This document shows, piece after piece, positions 28,543 through 37,020 of a DNA stretch of 64,000 bases; positions within the stretch are counted from its first letter, which is position 1; the number at the start of each line of letters is the position of its first letter. Below the pieces are notes generated by a model. That model ran no database searches. It had not been told where the DNA came from and saw only the letters and a list, made by a program, of their open reading frames with translations. The DNA is taken from positions 620,001 through 684,000 of the forward strand of contig NZ_SJPS01000003.1 in the NCBI RefSeq assembly GCF_007860015.1. Direction: 5' to 3'. Both the position numbers and the translations under genes were made by a program. Source of the DNA: Bythopirellula polymerisocia. GTDB taxonomy: Bacteria; Planctomycetota; Planctomycetia; Pirellulales; Lacipirellulaceae.

Positions 28543-29535
28543 ATGAGACGACTTCTTTGTTTGGCCATTGTTTGTTCGATGGCCGCACCTGCATCCGCTG
28601 CTCCAACAGTGGACGGCACTCGCGATGCGGCCTATGGCTCAGCACTAGCTGTTCAAACTTTGCAGACTCAATTCGGCGATAATATGGACCCGAACGGATT
28701 CAGCAACGAGGGGGAACTCGATGCAGGTTACGCCACGATAAGTGGTGGCCGACTTTATGTGATGCTGACTGGCAATGTTGGAGCCAACTTCAATAAAGCA
28801 ACTGTTTTTATTGACTCCAAGCCAGGTGGTGAAAACGTATTGTCGAATCTCCCGAATTACGATGGTGGAGTAAGTCAAAACTTTGGTGGTTTGACTTTCG
28901 ATGCCGGCTTTGAGGCTGACTACCATGTTTTCGGTCGGTGGGGTGGTGGAGCATTTGAAGTTGACATCGTCGATCGCGCAGGCGGCACCTGCACCAACAA
29001 TTGTGCCGGAGACTTTGGTGCCGCGACTGTTGGTTCAGGGACAGGGATCCAGAGCGGTTCGGCATTTGGAAATGGCAATGGAACTACATCCTATTTAAGT
29101 TCACCATTAGAATTCGGTTTCAATAACACGAATGTCCTTGGCGTCACAGGGGGTACAGCTGCTTCAGATCCAGTCGCAGCAGCTGCCGTGGCTACAGGCT
29201 TTGAATTTTCTGTTGCTCTTTCCGACATCGGCAGTCCCGTTTTTGGCGACTTGATTAAGATCCATGCCGTCTATGGCAATGGTGACAACAACTTCCACTC
29301 CAATCAGGTGTTGGCCGGTCTACCACAGGATCTTATGAACGGAGTCGCCACGGGCACAGGAAATCTAGGAGGAGATGGAAACGGTGGTTTTACCGGGAAT
29401 CTAAGTGGCATTAACTTTGCCAATTTAGCTGGCGATCAGTTCTTCAGCATCCGAGTGGTCCCCGAACCCACCTCAATGGCCTTGGTTGGCTTGGCAATGT
29501 TTGGTCTCGTCCTCGGACGCGGCCGCAGAAGTTAG
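28543..29535 (+). CDS. PEP-CTERM protein of the PTxDGTxD family (paralogue A)
   Basis: A 330-residue exported protein. A signal peptide (RRLLCLAIVCSMAAPASA) is followed by APTVDGTRDAAYG, a start seen in planctomycete PEP-CTERM proteins. The middle is beta-rich (GGRLYVMLTGNVGANFNKATVFIDS). The end is VPEPTSMALVGLAMFGLVLG then RGRRS. The ATG at 28543 has GGAGGTGGAG just upstream; the frame stays open to 28387 but without a better site. The protein at 35318 is a paralogue with the same block order. It is probably a matrix or surface protein bound to the glucan-use locus, but no enzymatic domain is visible. Confidence 0.87.
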   Translation: MRRLLCLAIVCSMAAPASAAPTVDGTRDAAYGSALAVQTLQTQFGDNMDPNGFSNEGELDAGYATISGGRLYVMLTGNVGANFNKATVFIDSKPGGENVLSNLPNYDGGVSQNFGGLTFDAGFEADYHVFGRWGGGAFEVDIVDRAGGTCTNNCAGDFGAATVGSGTGIQSGSAFGNGNGTTSYLSSPLEFGFNNTNVLGVTGGTAASDPVAAAAVATGFEFSVALSDIGSPVFGDLIKIHAVYGNGDNNFHSNQVLAGLPQDLMNGVATGTGNLGGDGNGGFTGNLSGINFANLAGDQFFSIRVVPEPTSMALVGLAMFGLVLGRGRRS

Positions 29536-29590
29536 GAGTTACGAGCCACGAGTTTCGAGATTCGAGTGAGCAACTCGCTACCCGTAACTC
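29536..29590. repeat. Imperfect inverted repeat of GAGTTACGAG words
   Basis: The arms 29536-29552 and 29574-29590 match at 13 of 17 inverted positions. Further GAG/CTCG words lie between and after them. It lies directly after the stop codon of the PEP-CTERM gene and could act as a terminator-like or mRNA-stability structure. Confidence 0.45.
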
Positions 29591-29730
29591 ACAACTCGCA
29601 ACTATTGAATCCTTGTTTGTTGGTCAATCGCCGTCCTCGCACACCCTTGCTCCCCCGGCAGGGCGTGCGGGCGGCGTTTGCCAGCCTTTTCAAAAATGGA
29701 CTCTTGAACGAATTCCAAAGGAAACTCGTT

Positions 29731-30780
29731 ATGAATGCACATCGCTCTCGCAGGCAAACCGGCTTTACCCTCGTAGAACTCTTGGTGGTGATCGCCATCA
29801 TCGGGGTCCTGGTGGCACTCTTGTTGCCAGCGGTGCAAGCAGCGCGCGAAGCGGCGCGGCGGATGAGCTGCGCGAATAATTTAAAGAACATTGGTTTGGC
29901 TTGTATCAATTTCAATGACACAGCGAAACACTTACCAGTGAGCATTAGTCGTTGGCAGGAGGACGTTGATATCAACGGCACGTGGATTGGTCCAACAAAT
30001 GGTAAGATGGCTGAAAGCAATGGCGGCCCTGGATACAACGGTAAAGGTTGGATTGTGGATATCTTGCCTCAGATTGAACAGGGTGCAATGTATGAGACTA
30101 TCAACTCAAACAACAAAGGCGGCTTTGGAATCAATGGACCCTTTGGGAATGGAATGGGCAAACCTGTCTTGAGTGAATTGATGACGAAGCAGTTGCCAAT
30201 TATTACGTGTCCTTCGGATGCTTCCGCTGTTCCAAGTGATCAGCAATGGCACTGGCCAAACCGACTCACTGCAACTACCAGCTACAAAGGTTGCATCGGT
30301 GATACAGCTGTAACTGATGGAAATCACAAGGGGGATGTGAACGCCAGTCAATACACAGGGTTTCCCGGTTTCGGTTCAGGACCGGATTGTCACAATACCG
30401 TGGAATGCAATGGATTGATATGGAGGGGGAATTATTTCAATCCTGTTGAACTAAAGTCCATCACCGATGGTACGAGTAATACCATCATGGTCGGTGAATC
30501 AGTCGTAGACCAAGACTATCATTCTGCAGCGTACTTTGCTGATGGTAGCTGGGCATCCGCTGGAGTTCCGCTGAATTTCTTTCGTCTGGGTACTTCACCT
30601 GAGGACATCAAAAACGTCGACTGGTTCGATATGCGTGGGTTCAAGAGCCTCCACCCGGGGGGAGCGCAGTTTGTGATGGCCGACGGTTCGGTGCATTTCA
30701 TCCAAGAGTCCATTGATGGAAGAACTTACCGAGGCCTGGCAACTCGCGACGGTGGCGAAGTTGTCTCTTTGTCGAATTAA
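29731..30780 (+). CDS. DUF1559 protein with prepilin-type N-terminus (3 of 3)
   Basis: A 349-residue DUF1559 protein. It begins [20 protein letters not shown], continues [25 protein letters not shown], and ends with [36 protein letters not shown], the full family hallmark. The ATG at 29731 has AAGGAAA upstream and is the start nearest the pilin motif. The gene is followed 27 bp later by two small lipoprotein genes, an arrangement frequent in planctomycetes. It is exported; its function is unknown. Confidence 0.93.
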   Translation: MNAHRSRRQTGFTLVELLVVIAIIGVLVALLLPAVQAAREAARRMSCANNLKNIGLACINFNDTAKHLPVSISRWQEDVDINGTWIGPTNGKMAESNGGPGYNGKGWIVDILPQIEQGAMYETINSNNKGGFGINGPFGNGMGKPVLSELMTKQLPIITCPSDASAVPSDQQWHWPNRLTATTSYKGCIGDTAVTDGNHKGDVNASQYTGFPGFGSGPDCHNTVECNGLIWRGNYFNPVELKSITDGTSNTIMVGESVVDQDYHSAAYFADGSWASAGVPLNFFRLGTSPEDIKNVDWFDMRGFKSLHPGGAQFVMADGSVHFIQESIDGRTYRGLATRDGGEVVSLSN

Positions 30781-30807
30781 CGGATTCCTTTCGAACTGTA
30801 ACAAAAC

Positions 30808-31455
30808 ATGAACAACTCGGTCTCGAATACAACCTGGCGCCTACTCTCAATTAATCTGATCCTAGCATGCGCGGGTTGTGACAACACAAATCCCTCCGGC
30901 AATGCAATAGTGCAAGGGACTGTCACGATTGATGGGGTGCTGGCAACCCACGGAACGGTGACCTTTTTTCCTCAGCCAGATGGTCCGGTGGCAATCGGTC
31001 AGATCCATTCAGATGGCAGCTATTCTTTGCGAACTGGATTGGGTAATCCGACGAAGCCTGATTCAGCAAAGATTCAGGCTGGTGACTATGTAGCTACGGT
31101 CATGGTCATGGGGGATCCTGTCGAAGGGGCTGCGTCTGCTGAGGGTGGCCCTCCACTGGCCGGGCCTCGACTGACTGCCCTCAAGTATGCAGATAAACAA
31201 ACTTCTGGTTTGGAGTTTGGTGTCAAGCCGGGACGAAATGTATTTGTTTTAAAACTCGAAGGTGCGGCAAGTGATGCTCCATCTGAGACTGCATCCGATA
31301 GCAGCTCAAATGGAGACAATGTTATTAGTGAAGAATTGAAAGAAGAAGATCAAAAAGAAGCCTCATCAAATCGCAAGAGCGATAACTCAAAGCAACCAAT
31401 ATCTGAAGATACACCAAAATCAGAGAAGGCTTCCGAGGAGACGAAATCACTGTGA
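30808..31455 (+). CDS. Transthyretin-like lipoprotein A
   Basis: A 215-residue lipoprotein with signal peptide and a lipobox-like ACAGC near residue 24. The domain at 32-150 (VQGTVTIDGVLATHGTVTFFPQPDGPVAIGQIHSDGSYSLRTG) is the carboxypeptidase-regulatory or transthyretin-like fold common in planctomycete lipoproteins. The last 60 residues are low-complexity and charged (S, E, K, D), probably unstructured. The stop overlaps the GTG start of the next gene. The gene follows a DUF1559 gene, as such lipoproteins usually do. Its function is unknown. Confidence 0.85.
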   Translation: MNNSVSNTTWRLLSINLILACAGCDNTNPSGNAIVQGTVTIDGVLATHGTVTFFPQPDGPVAIGQIHSDGSYSLRTGLGNPTKPDSAKIQAGDYVATVMVMGDPVEGAASAEGGPPLAGPRLTALKYADKQTSGLEFGVKPGRNVFVLKLEGAASDAPSETASDSSSNGDNVISEELKEEDQKEASSNRKSDNSKQPISEDTPKSEKASEETKSL

Positions 31456-31922
31456 AGAAGCCAAAGAATAGTTCTCCAATAGGATTGCTCATTGCTATCG
31501 CTCTTTGCGCGATCCTGTTGACCGGGTGTGGCGGACTTTATGATGCGAGCGTATCGGGAACTGTGACACTCGATGGCAATCCTCTACCCCGAGGGACCGT
31601 GGCATTCAATCCAGAGAATCCTGGACCAGCTTCTTACGGTCAAATTGATGACTCAGGTCACTACACTGTGATGACGGGTCGCGAAGAGGGCATCCCCTCG
31701 GGGCAATACTTGCTGACGGTCGTGGCGAACGAAATCCCTCAAGTAGAGGGCAAGGATGGAGGTCCTCCCCCAGCAGGAAAACCCATCACCCCCAGATGGT
31801 ATCGCTCGCCTACTACTTCAGGCCTTAGCTTCACTATCGAATCCGGTTCCAACACGATCGACCTTCCACTGACATCTGACCCTCCCTCCGGTTGGCAAGA
31901 GCCAAAACCTCGTCGGAGGTAA
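31452..31922 (+). CDS. Transthyretin-like lipoprotein B
   Basis: A 156-residue lipoprotein, paralogous to the preceding one: lipobox LLTGC near residue 25, then VSGTVTLDGNPLPRGTVAFNPENPGPASYGQIDDSGHYTVMTG. The GTG start at 31452 overlaps the previous stop by four bases (GTGA), so translation is likely coupled. It lacks the charged tail of its neighbour. Its function is unknown. Confidence 0.86.
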   Translation: MKKPKNSSPIGLLIAIALCAILLTGCGGLYDASVSGTVTLDGNPLPRGTVAFNPENPGPASYGQIDDSGHYTVMTGREEGIPSGQYLLTVVANEIPQVEGKDGGPPPAGKPITPRWYRSPTTSGLSFTIESGSNTIDLPLTSDPPSGWQEPKPRRR

Positions 31923-32000
31923 GATTTTCGCGGATTAATACCCCTCAACTGACGGATTCTGCGCACTCAAGGATTCAACCGCACGTACTAATACCTTCTG

Positions 32001-35000
32001 ATGAACAGATTAAAGCACTCTACCGAAGTTCGAAATCTTCTCCCCAGCTTGTCGCTGTTGGGATTCTGCGTGCTTTTGTTCGCTCTGACAAATGCATCTG
32101 CCCAGGACACTTCCGCTCCTGCAACTCTGCAAATGTTTGAGGCAAAGTGGGACACCATTGAAAATCGTCAGGTTGATTTGTTTTACGCTGGTTATGGTGC
32201 TATGTGGTTGCCGCCTCCACAACGGAGCGACACCGGACCTTTTTCGGTCGGTTACGATGTGTTCGACCGGTTTGACCTCGGCCAACCGGAGAACCAGACG
32301 CTTTACGGTACCGAAGCTGGGTTGAAATCACTCGTCAAGACTGCTCACCGCGCGAGTGTGAGTGTTTACACGGATATGATCTGGAATCACAACGGCTTTG
32401 GAAGTTCGAACGATGCTTCCTTTGTGGCGTTGGGGGGATATCCTGGCTTCGTGATGACCCAAATTGGAGACCCTTACGGCGACTTTCATAATCCATCCAT
32501 CAACTTTGACAACAATCCCATCGAAGGCCGCCTCGCCGGTTTATACGACATTGCGCAGGAAAAGAATTACACCTTCATTCGTAATCCTGTGGAGGAGGGG
32601 AATCCAAATAACATCCCCGCAGGGACGACCTACAACAAACCTGATTCGAATAATGCGCGTTTCTATACGGATCAAGACCTCGGCGGCACGAGCGTATTCG
32701 ACCCGGCGCTGAACACGAACGTGATCTTGTACGACTTCAATACTTTGACGCCCCTCTCTGGCGATCCTGTGTTGGAAAACGCAACGGGTTTGCTCATGCG
32801 AAACGCGCGGTGGATGATCCAGGAGATCGGCGTTGATGGCTTCCGCCTAGATGCTGTGAGGCACATGCCGACTTGGGCACTCAACTTCCTGGACCAGGCA
32901 GTTTTTCGCGCGAATCCGCGATTGAATCTCGATGGTACAATTAAGCCAGTCTATTCATTTGGTGAAGTCTTCGACGGCAATAAGGGAACCGTACAGAACT
33001 ACATTCGGCACGACTTGCCTAATCCGCTTGCGATTGAGCAAAGCAATACCACCGTCGGTGGCAATCGTGACGCGCTTGACTTCCCCTTATTCTTTGCCTT
33101 ACGAGACAACTTGACGGGGAATGGCCTCGGGAATAACTGGCACGGCATCCGAGGGGCCAGCCAAGATTGGCAAGACGACGGGATCCAGAACGGTAGTCAA
33201 GGCGTCTCCTTCGTTGATAGCCATGATGATATTCCTGGCGGATTTCCATTCTTGAAGAATGTTGCCTATGCCTACACATTGATGCGACCGGGCAATGCAA
33301 ACGTCTATCTGAACGCAAAGCAGTTTGGTGAAAACCGCGATTTCCCCAACGATGGCAAGGACGACGCGCTTGGCGGGTTTTATGGCGATACGATCACCAA
33401 GCTCGTCGAGATTCGTAACTCGCATGGTCGCGGAAATTTCCACGAGCGATGGATCGACGACGCCTTCAATCCAAATGGATTTTCTAACATTTACATTTAC
33501 GAACGCTCGAATTCCGCGATCGTTGGCCTCAACAGCCGCAACGATGCGTTTGTCGAAACCCGCAATGGCGTACAAACCAATTTCGCACCGGGCTCGATTC
33601 TCGTTGAACTCACCGGCAATGCGTCAGATCCGACGGTTGATCCAGGCAACGTTATACCAGAGACCGTGAAGGTCAACGGATCGGGGCAAGTGAATATCAG
33701 CATTCCCAGCAATGATACCCATGGCCGAGGCTTTGTGATTTATGGCTTGGCGACTCCGCAGGGGAGTCTCAGTCTGACCAATGTCTCGTCGACTTTGCAG
33801 GGAGCTACACCAACGGCCGCGAATAATGGAACTGCCAGGCTGGGTAGCCTCGATGTTATCAGCTCTGACACGTTTCAAGTGCAGTTGAATACTACACCTG
33901 TTAGCTTGCTGGATCCTACGAGTGGGTTGATGGTTCGCGATTTTGCTGCTGACGGCGACACGGCGATGATCCGTATAAATGAAGGTATGGACTTGAATGA
34001 TCTCCCGGGGATCGATCATCCGACTCCTGGTAGTGTCTCCTACGGGTTTGAAGAATTCACCGACACACGTATTCCTGGATTGAATAACGGTGGCAACGGC
34101 ACCTATGCTCAGACCATCGATACATCTCAGCTCGCCGAAGGCCGCCACTTCATAACTGTGCGAGCTTTTCGACATCGAGATTCGGATACCGGTGGAGACG
34201 GAGGACCTGCAGTCTTCACCGATTTCAAACGAGCAATTTACGTCGACCGTTTTGCACCTGAATCGTCCATTGTCAGTTTCAATCCTTATGGGAGTGCCCC
34301 GGAGGATTTGGATCTGGTCGTAGCGAGTATAGATCAGACAGCAGACGCGGTGCATGTGCTATTGAATGTAGGGGCAAGCAAAAATGATGCACAAATCCTA
34401 TCCATGGTGAATGGAGCAAATAAAGCATCGAGTGTGGGCGGCGGACAATTCAAATATGGCTTTAACAACGTCGTTGAAGGAAATCATGTAGCGACGGTTG
34501 TCATGTACGAGCCAACCGGCAGCTATACGATTCGCCGCTTTGCGGGACTCTCGCCGGATACAAACTTCGGGGGAGGCTTTGGCGACACCGATTTCAACGG
34601 CTTCGTAGGGCCTGCCGACATCCTAGGATTTGAGACGATTCTCTACAGCAAGAACAACACCTTCAATCCCACTTCCGACACCAATGGTGATGGACTAGTC
34701 GACAATCGCGACCTGTTTGAGTTGGACGATAAACTTGTTGCTCAAGGTGCAAGCGTCCTTGCCATGCAAAGATATGAAGAAGTCCTTCTGCGGCGCGGCA
34801 ACGTCAACGGCGATGGGGTCAGCAATACGCTCGACGTAGCGGCGCTGTACGCCGGTTTTGGTATCCCCACCACGTCGCCCAATTTCTGGCTCTTTGATAT
34901 GAATGTCGATGGTATCGTGGACGCGTTCGATGCCGAGACCCTGGTCACTGAGGTCTTTCGTGCCACTCCGGGTGATTTCGATCTGGATGGTGATGTCGAT

Positions 35001-35258
35001 GGACGAGACTTTCGTATTTGGCAACGAAGCGCGGGTACGCTCTCCGGAGGTCGCTACGATCTAGGAGACGCTGATTTTAATGGCGTGATCGATGGGGCAG
35101 ATCTGGCAGTCTGGCAACTAGCATACGATTCAGGGAATCTTATGGCATTGAGTGCCAATTCCCAAGCAGTGCCTGAGCCATCGACAGTCGTAGTTTGTGT
35201 AATGGTGGGGTTGATATCGCTTATGAGTGCAAGGAATCGCACTGCGCTCATAATGTAA
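32001..35258 (+). CDS. Surface GH13 alpha-amylase with dockerin repeats and PEP-CTERM
   Basis: A 1085-residue secreted amylolytic enzyme. A signal peptide ends near ALTNASAQ. The GH13 barrel spans about 45-450 with the four conserved regions: I DMIWNH (D125), II GFRLDAVRH (nucleophile D284), III FGEVFD (acid E322) and IV SHDD (D409). Beta domains follow. Then come calcium loops of dockerin type at about 860-1050 (DTDFNGFVGPADI, DTNGDGLVDNRDL, NVNGDGVSNTLDV, FDLDGDVDGRDF, DADFNGVIDGADL). The C-terminus is a PEP-CTERM signal (VPEPSTVVVCVMVGLISLM). It probably cuts starch or glycogen at the cell surface before uptake by the ABC system downstream. Confidence 0.93.
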   Translation: MNRLKHSTEVRNLLPSLSLLGFCVLLFALTNASAQDTSAPATLQMFEAKWDTIENRQVDLFYAGYGAMWLPPPQRSDTGPFSVGYDVFDRFDLGQPENQTLYGTEAGLKSLVKTAHRASVSVYTDMIWNHNGFGSSNDASFVALGGYPGFVMTQIGDPYGDFHNPSINFDNNPIEGRLAGLYDIAQEKNYTFIRNPVEEGNPNNIPAGTTYNKPDSNNARFYTDQDLGGTSVFDPALNTNVILYDFNTLTPLSGDPVLENATGLLMRNARWMIQEIGVDGFRLDAVRHMPTWALNFLDQAVFRANPRLNLDGTIKPVYSFGEVFDGNKGTVQNYIRHDLPNPLAIEQSNTTVGGNRDALDFPLFFALRDNLTGNGLGNNWHGIRGASQDWQDDGIQNGSQGVSFVDSHDDIPGGFPFLKNVAYAYTLMRPGNANVYLNAKQFGENRDFPNDGKDDALGGFYGDTITKLVEIRNSHGRGNFHERWIDDAFNPNGFSNIYIYERSNSAIVGLNSRNDAFVETRNGVQTNFAPGSILVELTGNASDPTVDPGNVIPETVKVNGSGQVNISIPSNDTHGRGFVIYGLATPQGSLSLTNVSSTLQGATPTAANNGTARLGSLDVISSDTFQVQLNTTPVSLLDPTSGLMVRDFAADGDTAMIRINEGMDLNDLPGIDHPTPGSVSYGFEEFTDTRIPGLNNGGNGTYAQTIDTSQLAEGRHFITVRAFRHRDSDTGGDGGPAVFTDFKRAIYVDRFAPESSIVSFNPYGSAPEDLDLVVASIDQTADAVHVLLNVGASKNDAQILSMVNGANKASSVGGGQFKYGFNNVVEGNHVATVVMYEPTGSYTIRRFAGLSPDTNFGGGFGDTDFNGFVGPADILGFETILYSKNNTFNPTSDTNGDGLVDNRDLFELDDKLVAQGASVLAMQRYEEVLLRRGNVNGDGVSNTLDVAALYAGFGIPTTSPNFWLFDMNVDGIVDAFDAETLVTEVFRATPGDFDLDGDVDGRDFRIWQRSAGTLSGGRYDLGDADFNGVIDGADLAVWQLAYDSGNLMALSANSQAVPEPSTVVVCVMVGLISLMSARNRTALIM

Positions 35259-35317
35259 TTTAGTTTGTGGTCCGTTTGAAAACTTAGAGTCTTATTTTTT
35301 TGAAGAGGGAGAACAAC

Positions 35318-36808
35318 ATGAACGAGTTTAATTGGCTGAAAACCTTGGCGGCATCCTTGATGCTACTTACTGCAACTGGCACAGTTCGCGCGGTACCGAC
35401 CATTGATGGCACCGCCAGCGTGGCTGACGGGTACACACTATTGTCGACACAGAACACCGACACACAGTTTGGCAATGTTACGAATCCAGATCCGATCCGA
35501 GGCTTCGGATCAGAAATAGATCAGGTTTTTGGCAAGATCGAGGGTGGCCGCCTCTATGTTGTGATGGCGGGGAATATGGAAACCAACTTCAATAAGCTGG
35601 ATGTCTATATCGACTCAGTTGCTGGAGGAATGAATCAAATCGACGGCGCCAACTTGCCGCTGGATGTGGACGGATTTTGTTGTGGTGGTTCCGGTAGCAC
35701 CAACGGGGCATTTCAGAATTCCAATGGTCTAAAGTTCGATGCTGGATTTGCTGCCGATTACTTTCTGAGTTTTACACATGGTTTCGAGAAGCTTCGCCCA
35801 GATCTTCCAGATCAACTCGAATTCTATGCCGCCTCTGCTCACTATGCTGACATGACCCAGGGCACTGCTGGTGCCGTGGTTTCTGCAGGTATGCAACTGG
35901 CTCAACGTGGATTGCCCCAGGTATTGAGAGGTTCCACCGCCGACTTCAACATCGACGGTCGGGTCAACGGTGAAGACTTTCTGATTTGGCAGCGCAATTT
36001 CGGAGCAATGAACGCCAATCGCACCCAAGGCGACGCTAGCGGCAATGGAATGGTCGGTGGCGAAGACTTGGCCACTTGGCAGGCTGCCTATGGTTTTGAT
36101 GCCTCTACAACGCCTATCGACCAAAACTATTTTGCCCCTTTGAATGACGTGGATAACTCGAACTCACTCTTGGGACCCTCATTGCTAGGACTTTCCCAGG
36201 GAGATCTGATTGACAAAAACTACGCCTTGGGTGCGAACGGGGGTTGCAATGTGGACAACTCTGGCGCGGGTTGCCTGACTCGCGAATTGGAGTTTGCCCT
36301 GCCAGTCGACGTGGCTAACGATCCCAACAATACTTGGAGCCATCGCAACATGGAGAACACGATTGGCCTGCAGATGGCATTCGATAACAGCAACATCGCA
36401 GGGGTGAATGGAGGGCCTGATTACTTTAACCCAACTGCAGGTGATCCTGCGAACGTGACGAGCGGAATTGAGTTTTCCATTCCTCTTTCGCAAATAGGAA
36501 ATCCTGCTGCCCTGAGCGACATTCGCCTCTCCTTATTTGTGAACAATGGTGATCACAACTATCTGGCGAATCAGTTTTCGGGTGAAGGAATTTTACTCGG
36601 CAATCTTGGTGGCAATGGGTCAGGAGGCTCCGGAGCTTTCAATGATCTACGAGATATCGATCTGGGATTATTTGCAGGCAATCAATTTGTGACGCTAACG
36701 GTTCCCGCACTAGCAGCAGCCGCATCTGCCGTTCCCGAGCCTAGTTCGCTCGCGTTATTGGCATTCGCCGCAACCGCGATTATTGGTAGCCGTCGTCGGA
36801 AGAGTTAG
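35318..36808 (+). CDS. PEP-CTERM protein of the PTxDGTxD family with internal dockerin (paralogue B)
   Basis: A 496-residue exported protein. Signal peptide, then VPTIDGTASVADG, GGRLYVVMAGNMETNFNKLDVYIDS and KFDAGFAADY, which align block by block with the protein at 28543. Near residue 207 a dockerin-like pair is inserted (DFNIDGRVNGEDFLIWQRNFG and DASGNGMVGGEDLATWQAAYG, about 50 residues). After it the shared family resumes (GIEFSIPLSQIGNP, LGNLGGNGSGGSG) and ends VPEPSSLALLAFAATAIIG, RRRKS. ATG 35318 has GGGAG upstream. A terminator follows at 36828. Confidence 0.88.
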   Translation: MNEFNWLKTLAASLMLLTATGTVRAVPTIDGTASVADGYTLLSTQNTDTQFGNVTNPDPIRGFGSEIDQVFGKIEGGRLYVVMAGNMETNFNKLDVYIDSVAGGMNQIDGANLPLDVDGFCCGGSGSTNGAFQNSNGLKFDAGFAADYFLSFTHGFEKLRPDLPDQLEFYAASAHYADMTQGTAGAVVSAGMQLAQRGLPQVLRGSTADFNIDGRVNGEDFLIWQRNFGAMNANRTQGDASGNGMVGGEDLATWQAAYGFDASTTPIDQNYFAPLNDVDNSNSLLGPSLLGLSQGDLIDKNYALGANGGCNVDNSGAGCLTRELEFALPVDVANDPNNTWSHRNMENTIGLQMAFDNSNIAGVNGGPDYFNPTAGDPANVTSGIEFSIPLSQIGNPAALSDIRLSLFVNNGDHNYLANQFSGEGILLGNLGGNGSGGSGAFNDLRDIDLGLFAGNQFVTLTVPALAAAASAVPEPSSLALLAFAATAIIGSRRRKS

Positions 36809-36827
36809 TGGATGGACCAATTCAAAG

Positions 36828-36863
36828 CTGGCCGTCAGGCATTGCACCGGCGGCCAGTTTTTT
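36828..36863 (+). terminator. Rho-independent terminator
   Basis: A 7-bp GC-rich stem (CTGGCCG with CGGCCAG) and six T residues, 20 bases after the stop of the PEP-CTERM gene at 35318. It may separate the surface-protein part from the GH13-transporter part of the locus. Confidence 0.75.
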
Positions 36864-36890
36864 AGGTCCAAATAGAGGATGCTACTTTTT

Positions 36891-37007
36891 CGGACCGCCA
36901 CGCGGTCCGTGAACCTGGAGGGATTGTCCCTCCGACCAGGGTTGCCTACTGAAATCCAACAGGAACGACAGACATCCCATCATGTGCAACGAGGGCTTTC
37001 GTTGCAC
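36891..37007. repeat. Row of three perfect hairpins upstream of GH13 gene
   Basis: Stem 1: CGGACCGC/GCGGTCCG, 36891-36909, 3-base loop. Stem 2: GGAGGGA/TCCCTCC, 36917-36933, 3-base loop, with a weaker outer extension. Stem 3: GTGCAACGA/TCGTTGCAC, 36984-37007, 6-base loop. None is followed by a U tract. The last ends 13 bases before the ATG at 37021, so it would lie in the leader of that mRNA. Confidence 0.6.
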
Positions 37008-37020
37008 GAAAGCGAAACGA

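Noticed and set aside
33624..34355. Minus-strand frame of 243 codons opposite the dockerin-bearing amylase
   Set aside because: Shadow of a clear gene; no start signals and no family likeness.
36982..37020. Upstream ATG as start of the GH13 lipoprotein
   Set aside because: It lies in the stem of a perfect hairpin and would put 13 polar residues before the signal peptide; ATG 37021 gives a normal lipoprotein signal.
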